This document shows positions 7,501 to 9,800 of a DNA stretch of 9,800 nt, one piece after another (positions within the stretch are counted from its first letter, which is position 1; the number at the start of each line of letters is the position of its first letter). The position numbers were made by a program, and so were the translations under genes. This stretch comes from Clostridiales bacterium (GTDB taxonomy: Bacteria > Bacillota > Clostridia > Oscillospirales > Acutalibacteraceae). Where the stretch lies: assembly GCA_021202245.1 (NCBI GenBank), contig JAJQDK010000014.1:1-9800 (forward strand). The letters are read 5' to 3'. A model generated the notes under the pieces. The model had not been told where the DNA came from, did no database searches, and was given only the letters and a program-made list of their open reading frames with translations.

Positions 7501-9091
7501 CGCGCTCCATATAGAATACGGTCATATGATAGGTCTTATCAGGGTCAAGCTGTGTACCGTTGTTGAATGTTGTTGTTGAAACCGATTTAGATACAGTACT
7601 ACCCAAGCTTGTGCCGTCGCCCTTATATGCGTTACCGTAAAGGTCGCTGATGGTTAAGTCTCCGCTGAGCTTACCGTCGTTTACATTTTGCCATTTGCAG
7701 AAAACTGCACCTGCGTAAGACGAAAGCTGTGAGCTTGTGAACTTATAATAACCGTCCGCTGTTGTGCTGGGTGTAATATAAGCAGTGCCGCCGCTGTTAT
7801 TCCAAACATATAGGCAGAAGTCGGTGTAGCTGCTGTCGGTCTGTACCCAAATTTCATCGGAAGGTATTGTTAAAGTTTCCGTTTCAGAAGAATATGTATC
7901 ACTGCCGTAATTTTCGTATGAGCTATCGACAGTTGCCTTCATTGTATTAAAGTTTATTGAGCCTTCTGCCTGCTTGTGGTCACCGCCGAGGTCAAGCACA
8001 AGCTCAGAATTGCCGGCATCGTCCGTGATATAAACCCAAAGGTCATCGTCGCCGGAGTAATCAAAGGTTACATCGCTGCCGTCGGCAAGTGTTCCGCCGT
8101 CGGGAACACGGAAATCCATATCAAGACGAATACCGAAGCCGTAGTCAAGATATTCATTTGAGTTCACGGATTTGCTGCCCCTTGTGGAGCTTGTGTTATT
8201 AAACGGGAAAATACCATAGCCGCTGCTGCTGCCGTTCATAAAGTATTTAATGCCGTCCTCAATACCGTAGGATGTGCCCGAGCCGTAATTTACAGCTGTG
8301 GGAGTATCGCCGTCCCAAGTAAAGTAAACATTATCCTCCGCATTTTCCGAATTAAAGGAATATGTGGTCACGTTTCCGTTGGTTTCCGATGTAAACGGAA
8401 AATACGAATCAATTATTTTTACCAACGAGCTGTAGCTTGAGTAAGAACTCGTCAAAAAGTCCTCATCAAAATACGGCATTTTAATTTCAGTGCCGTCGGA
8501 GGTATTTGCAAGTATATCTCCGTCGTCATCCAGACTTGAAGCAGCCAAGCCCTGAATTGACTGGTTGTAGGACGTCAGTCCGTTGGAGTTATTAACGTAA
8601 TAATTAAAATTAAATACGTTATAGCTATTTGTAGCATTGCTGTAATTTCCGCCGTGATTGCTGGTGTCATACGAACCGGAAGTGTTACAGAAGTTGCCGA
8701 AAAACAGCGGATAAGTCCAGACTGAAGAGTAAGAAGAACTGTAGGTATCCTTAATTGCACGGTTAAAAATGTAAAACGGATACCAGTTATCATCCGATCC
8801 GTTAAATCCTGTACCTGCCTGAATTACTTCCTGATAGGTTCCCGATGAAAGCTCATTGTCGGAAAGATAATCATAGTATGTAGCCGTCACAGCAGTAATG
8901 TCACTGCCGAAATTGCTTGCAACTCTTTCGGTAGCATTATTTGCCGAAACGGGTTCTTCATTGGCAGTTGCAGCAAAAGAATCCAATGAAAAGCCCGATA
9001 TGCAGAACACGGTCATAATCATTGAAAACGCAAGCACCATAGACAGGCTTCTGCGCATTACATTGCAGCCTTTGCTAATGCTTTTTTTCAT
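4574..9091 (-). CDS. Giant tip-type pilus adhesin with fibro-slime/PA14-like domain and seven-domain isopeptide stalk
   Basis: A 1505-residue surface protein. It has a long signal peptide (1-40, DSFA-A) and an Asn/Ser/Tyr-rich N-terminal region (60-320) without a recognised family. A fibro-slime domain follows (about 320-545) with FDYSGDDDLWVY, LVLDLGGDH and YMERG, split by a 388-516 insertion. The stalk domains are at about 546-692, 693-807, 811-960, 961-1095, 1096-1208, 1210-1350 and 1352-1457. Each has a Lys/Glu/Asn-or-Asp set: K554/E634/N690, K701/E778/N806, K822/E890/N959, K970/E1035/N1092, K1103/E1177/N1206, K1222/E1291/N1349, K1359/E1425/D1457. Domains three and six are FctA-like, the last is SpaA-like, and the others are Cna-B/DUF7601-like. 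The sorting signal is MPKSG (1462-1466), a hydrophobic helix and RRKQRR. AAGGAG at 9099-9104 fixes the start. As the operon's first gene and a large binding protein, it is probably the pilus tip, contacting glycans or host and plant polymers (inference). Confidence 0.93.
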   Translation of the reverse strand: MKKSISKGCNVMRRSLSMVLAFSMIMTVFCISGFSLDSFAATANEEPVSANNATERVASNFGSDITAVTATYYDYLSDNELSSGTYQEVIQAGTGFNGSDDNWYPFYIFNRAIKDTYSSSYSSVWTYPLFFGNFCNTSGSYDTSNHGGNYSNATNSYNVFNFNYYVNNSNGLTSYNQSIQGLAASSLDDDGDILANTSDGTEIKMPYFDEDFLTSSYSSYSSLVKIIDSYFPFTSETNGNVTTYSFNSENAEDNVYFTWDGDTPTAVNYGSGTSYGIEDGIKYFMNGSSSGYGIFPFNNTSSTRGSKSVNSNEYLDYGFGIRLDMDFRVPDGGTLADGSDVTFDYSGDDDLWVYITDDAGNSELVLDLGGDHKQAEGSINFNTMKATVDSSYENYGSDTYSSETETLTIPSDEIWVQTDSSYTDFCLYVWNNSGGTAYITPSTTADGYYKFTSSQLSSYAGAVFCKWQNVNDGKLSGDLTISDLYGNAYKGDGTSLGSTVSKSVSTTTFNNGTQLDPDKTYHMTVFYMERGLIESNFSVSFTMTPVTNELEVDKTVDTSAVKSIGMASAIKSDAEFSYAVTDDGSSSTASYTYKDQSGATSTESLSNSKFTLKDSESADFVSAFDTGSVMTVTESIDGTLSNLSYDTSWVLKNDATNTTINSGTNSLATGNFTLKNDDGSNVDYLLSYTNKVKTSDLTLTKNVEDSSGTNINNTSTDTFTFKVGIDLAGGTDYQYYDLTYTDGSGNEQTSTDGSITVSAGETVTILGLPVGATYSITEDSKSGYLLQSSSNTTGTVGTNTASAFTNRQIDESDVTVQLKAHKTLDDATTGLKGNDFTFKLVQVNDDGSDDAEVSTVKNAADGTVTFDTLTYKFADLNKNWRYNFRYKVYESSSSSDSLAYTYDGSSYYINVRVLTTNTMMCVDAVTVYPTYADLTAGTNGTALTAGSDGSYDLGVTFKNYTLDNTLTVEKTVDSSELNDGFSDLLSSESFTFIVWDSDTSTGTLNNKKTQNNMQNGSTVTYTNPTDTGKYLKVTESANNSYFTYSSTYTVTDNITSETVSGTGTATDVFRFLNSQYDTSGDYETNYTVEFVNSTNVGSLTVSKTAYDTNGTTELNDRDFTFTIEISLDGGKTYSTYNLDYSKGNTTATAANGVFTLKGGESVTFEGIPADAKYKITETADSDYTTVENVIEGDVTKDSTAKASFVNIKIDKDSATANLEAVKLLDNAAPDVNTFEFTLTEMEVSGSSLVTKSGGVTQTATNDGKSVSFTSIDEYKYDASKGTVKYYYEIAETNNGGSTYSYDSTKYYAVVTVDHSATPVEVTSIVYYATAANAINGTSAISASDVEFNNYHLGSVKVEKKSNSGSYVSGAEFTLYKVSGNNADVSKGTEVGSKTTDSSGSVSFTDLAVFTNNNAGTSAQWYAIKETKAPTGYTINSTVTYFTLPQSGSYNVTYTYQDATVTMPKSGDYSGDMMFRVIGLGALSSAGYYLFRRKQRRYGFKHYSDR
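5042..6211 (-). repeat. Stalk block copy 2 of the adhesin (three isopeptide domains)
   Basis: Residues 961-1350. It opens with LTVEKTVDSS, continues with a domain bearing LTVSKTAYD and VTFEGIPADAKYKITET, and closes with an FctA-like domain ending VEFNNYHL. The three-domain order repeats that of residues 546-960, with diverged sequence, so the duplication is old. Confidence 0.65.
6212..7456 (-). repeat. Stalk block copy 1 of the adhesin (three isopeptide domains)
   Basis: Residues 546-960. The order is a Cna-B-like domain opening with LEVDKTVDTS, a DUF7601-like domain with TLTKNVED and TITILGLPVGATYSITED-type features, and an FctA-like domain closing with VTFKNYTL. Copy 2 has the same order and matching motif positions. 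Confidence 0.65.
7457..8134 (-). other. Domain: fibro-slime (PA14-like) module of the adhesin, with nested insertion
   Basis: Residues 320-545. The hallmark blocks are seen in order: FGIRLDMDF, then TFDYSGDDDLWVYI (342-355), ELVLDLGGDH (363-372) and, after a long insertion, KTYHMTVFYMERG with the strand SNFSVSFTM. The family is known from Fibrobacter fibro-slime proteins and related PA14-fold modules that bind carbohydrate. The exact ligand cannot be read from sequence. Confidence 0.8.
7544..7930 (-). other. Nested insertion inside the fibro-slime domain, possible starch-binding-like module
   Basis: Residues 388-516 separate the LDLGG half from the YMERG half of the fibro-slime fold. The segment is aromatic-rich, with IWVQ (414-417), CLYVWNNSGG (426-435), DGYYKFTSSQL (446-456) and AVFCKWQNV (462-470). 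It contains two of the protein's few cysteines (C426, C465). The order aromatic strand, W-N-x-SGG, G-x-Y-F/K, aliphatic-F strand recalls family 26 starch-binding modules, but the usual WPG motif is missing. The resemblance is by eye only. Confidence 0.4.
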
Positions 9092-9127
9092 TATTTCACT
9101 CCTTAAAAAATTTTATAGGGTAAACCG

Positions 9128-9167
9128 CCCTTTCTGACTAAAGGGTGAGGCTGCGCAAAGCTGCGCA
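9128..9167 (-). promoter_or_regulatory. Two adjacent hairpins in the pilus operon leader
   Basis: In the minus (sense) direction TGCGCA-GCTT-TGCGCA (9167-9152) is followed directly by CCCTTT-AGTCAG-AAAGGG (9145-9128). The second ends about 36 bases before the start codon. Neither has a convincing T tract, so they are more likely leader structure than terminators. Function unknown. Confidence 0.45.
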
Positions 9168-9169
9168 CA

Positions 9170-9199
9170 ACCATATCACAAATATATAGCTTAGAGCAA
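9170..9199 (-). promoter_or_regulatory. Candidate proximal promoter of the pilus operon
   Basis: On the minus strand TTGCTC (9199-9194) is separated by 18 bases from TATGGT (9175-9170), which is preceded by TGA as an extended -10. Both hexamers match consensus at four of six positions. A start near 9163 would give a leader of roughly 70 bases and would cut into the first leader hairpin. This is a weak match. Confidence 0.3.
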
Positions 9200-9503
9200 A
9201 ATATCCCCTCGTTTACACAAAACAGCGTAATTTGTTGAGTACGGAATTTTAGCAAAATTATATATTTGAACAGTTTGATTTTATTCTATTATATTTGTAA
9301 AGAAATATCCATTTGCATTTTGCACAAAGCAGAAATTTATTTTTTGTGTGTATTTCACAATAAATTTAGATAAGCTCGCACATTGCACTAATTTAATTTT
9401 TATGGCTAAAATTTTGTGCCTTTTTGCTCGATTTGATTTCGCCTCCCCTAAGTTATTTATTTGCATATCCCGCTGCCGCAAAAAGCAAATTTTCCTTCCT
9501 TGA

Positions 9504-9537
9504 CATATATTTTACATAATATTTTTTGTCCATACAA
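9504..9537 (-). promoter_or_regulatory. Candidate distal promoter of the pilus operon
   Basis: On the minus strand TTGTAT (9537-9532), 17 bases, TAAAAT (9514-9509) fits well. An overlapping register, TGGACA (9532-9527), 17 bases, TATATG (9509-9504), also fits. Use of either would give an unusually long leader of about 400 bases before the adhesin gene. Confidence 0.35.
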
Positions 9538-9538
9538 T
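9511..9538 (+). promoter_or_regulatory. Candidate rightward promoter overlapping the distal pilus promoter
   Basis: TTTACA (9511-9516), 16 bases, TACAAT (9533-9538), each one mismatch from consensus and with the same spacing as the reductase promoter. It would transcribe out of the window to the right. Only a 28-codon frame (ATG 9558) without a ribosome site follows, so it may drive a gene or RNA beyond the edge, or be fortuitous in AT-rich DNA. Confidence 0.3.
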
Positions 9539-9657
9539 GGCAATCGCCAATATTTAAATGTTCAATAATAAAATATCGCACCTGTTTTTTGTGAAATATA
9601 TTCAAGCTGACTATGACGGCTGCTTGAGGAAAATAAATCGGTAAATATAATGTCCCG

Positions 9658-9673
9658 CTGTGTACAAGCGTAT
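9658..9673. repeat. Right arm of a 16-bp inverted repeat (partner at 78-93)
   Basis: CTGTGTACAAGCGTAT is the exact reverse complement of bases 78-93. It lies upstream of the pilus operon, just before the palindromic repeats at the right edge. Confidence 0.6.
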
Positions 9674-9695
9674 GATTTTTTACCCGTCCGTGACT

Positions 9696-9800
9696 GCGGA
9701 TGGTATCCGCCGAAAGTATAGTTTTTATTAGGTTTCACGGCGTTACACGCCTACAACTCATCCGCCGGTAAAGCAAGCTTTACCGCCACCTTCCCTTCAA
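9696..9800. repeat. Cluster of palindromic intergenic repeats running off the right edge
   Basis: Three close dyads: GCGGAT-GGT-ATCCGC (9696-9710), GGCGT-TAC-ACGCC (9739-9751) and the perfect 9-base CGGTAAAGC-AA-GCTTTACCG (9766-9785). The last is followed by CCACCTTCCCTTCAA, which is cut by the window end. The ACTCATCC...CCACCTTCCCTTCAA frame resembles dispersed palindromic repeats I recall from gut Clostridia genomes. That identification is from memory; the dyads are seen directly. No coding region is visible. Confidence 0.6.

Larger units (their letters stand above)
9105..9657. other. AT-rich intergenic region upstream of the pilus operon, no gene seen
   Basis: More than 500 bases without a credible coding region on either strand. 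A 66-codon TTG-initiated frame (9481-9281, minus) has no ribosome site at proper spacing and no recognisable composition. The region holds two leader hairpins (9128-9167), a proximal candidate promoter (9170-9199), an overlapping divergent promoter pair (9504-9538), and a 6-bp stem TCAAGC/GCTTGA (9602-9627). It is much richer in A and T than the genes. No regulator gene is present. Confidence 0.7.

Noticed and set aside
9281..9481. 66-codon minus-strand frame in the pilus operon leader region
   Set aside because: It starts with TTG, the nearest AAGGAAGG is about 12 bases away, and the product is basic and Asn/Lys-rich as expected from random AT-rich DNA.
9500..9522. Perfect TTGACA at 9500-9505 as a rightward -35 box
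   Set aside because: At 16-18 bases downstream there is only a T run; the -10-like CATAAT and TAATAT lie too close.
9558..9644. 28-codon plus-strand frame behind the rightward promoter
   Set aside because: No Shine-Dalgarno sequence, no recognisable peptide, and AT-rich composition; chance is sufficient.

Overview
The window looks like a chromosomal segment of a low-to-mid GC Gram-positive gut-type Firmicute, probably a Clostridia/Ruminococcus-like organism. The reasons are LPXTG-type sorting signals, class C sortases, strong AAGGAG-type ribosome binding sites, AT-rich spacers and a fibro-slime domain. The genus assignment is inference. The centrepiece is a complete sortase-assembled pilus operon on the minus strand, roughly 9.1 kb down to 1.18 kb.

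Layout from the left. Bases 1-289 hold a heptanucleotide tandem repeat, an AT palindrome and a good promoter. A plus-strand short-chain dehydrogenase/reductase follows (290-1027), most like the YmfI-type reductases that finish an elongation factor P modification. A bidirectional terminator near 1119-1148 separates it from the convergent pilus operon. In transcription order the operon is: a 1505-residue tip-type adhesin (9091-4574), a 490-residue three-domain backbone pilin (4504-3032), a class C pilin sortase with a DPF lid and two membrane segments (2931-1975), and a second, divergent lid-less sortase that overlaps it and probably starts at a GTG (1997-1179). Bases 9105-9800 are AT-rich and gene-free. 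They carry leader hairpins, candidate promoters and, at the right edge, palindromic repeats.

How the parts would work together (family knowledge plus inference): both pilins are secreted by Sec signal peptides and held by cell-wall sorting signals. The pilin sortase cleaves VPQTG on the backbone and links it to a pilin-motif lysine of the next subunit. The adhesin, which cannot be extended in the same way, would sit at the tip. Its N-terminal half carries a fibro-slime/PA14-like domain with an inserted small beta-rich module, plausibly carbohydrate-binding. Its C-terminal half is a stalk of seven predicted isopeptide-stabilised domains arranged as a duplicated three-domain block plus a final SpaA-type domain.

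The points most worth a second look are: the nested insertion in the adhesin's binding domain, the duplicated stalk block, the two different non-canonical sorting signals (VPQTG and MPKSG) facing two dissimilar sortases, the GC hairpin between pilin and sortase genes, and a 16-bp inverted repeat whose arms lie on both sides of all the genes.
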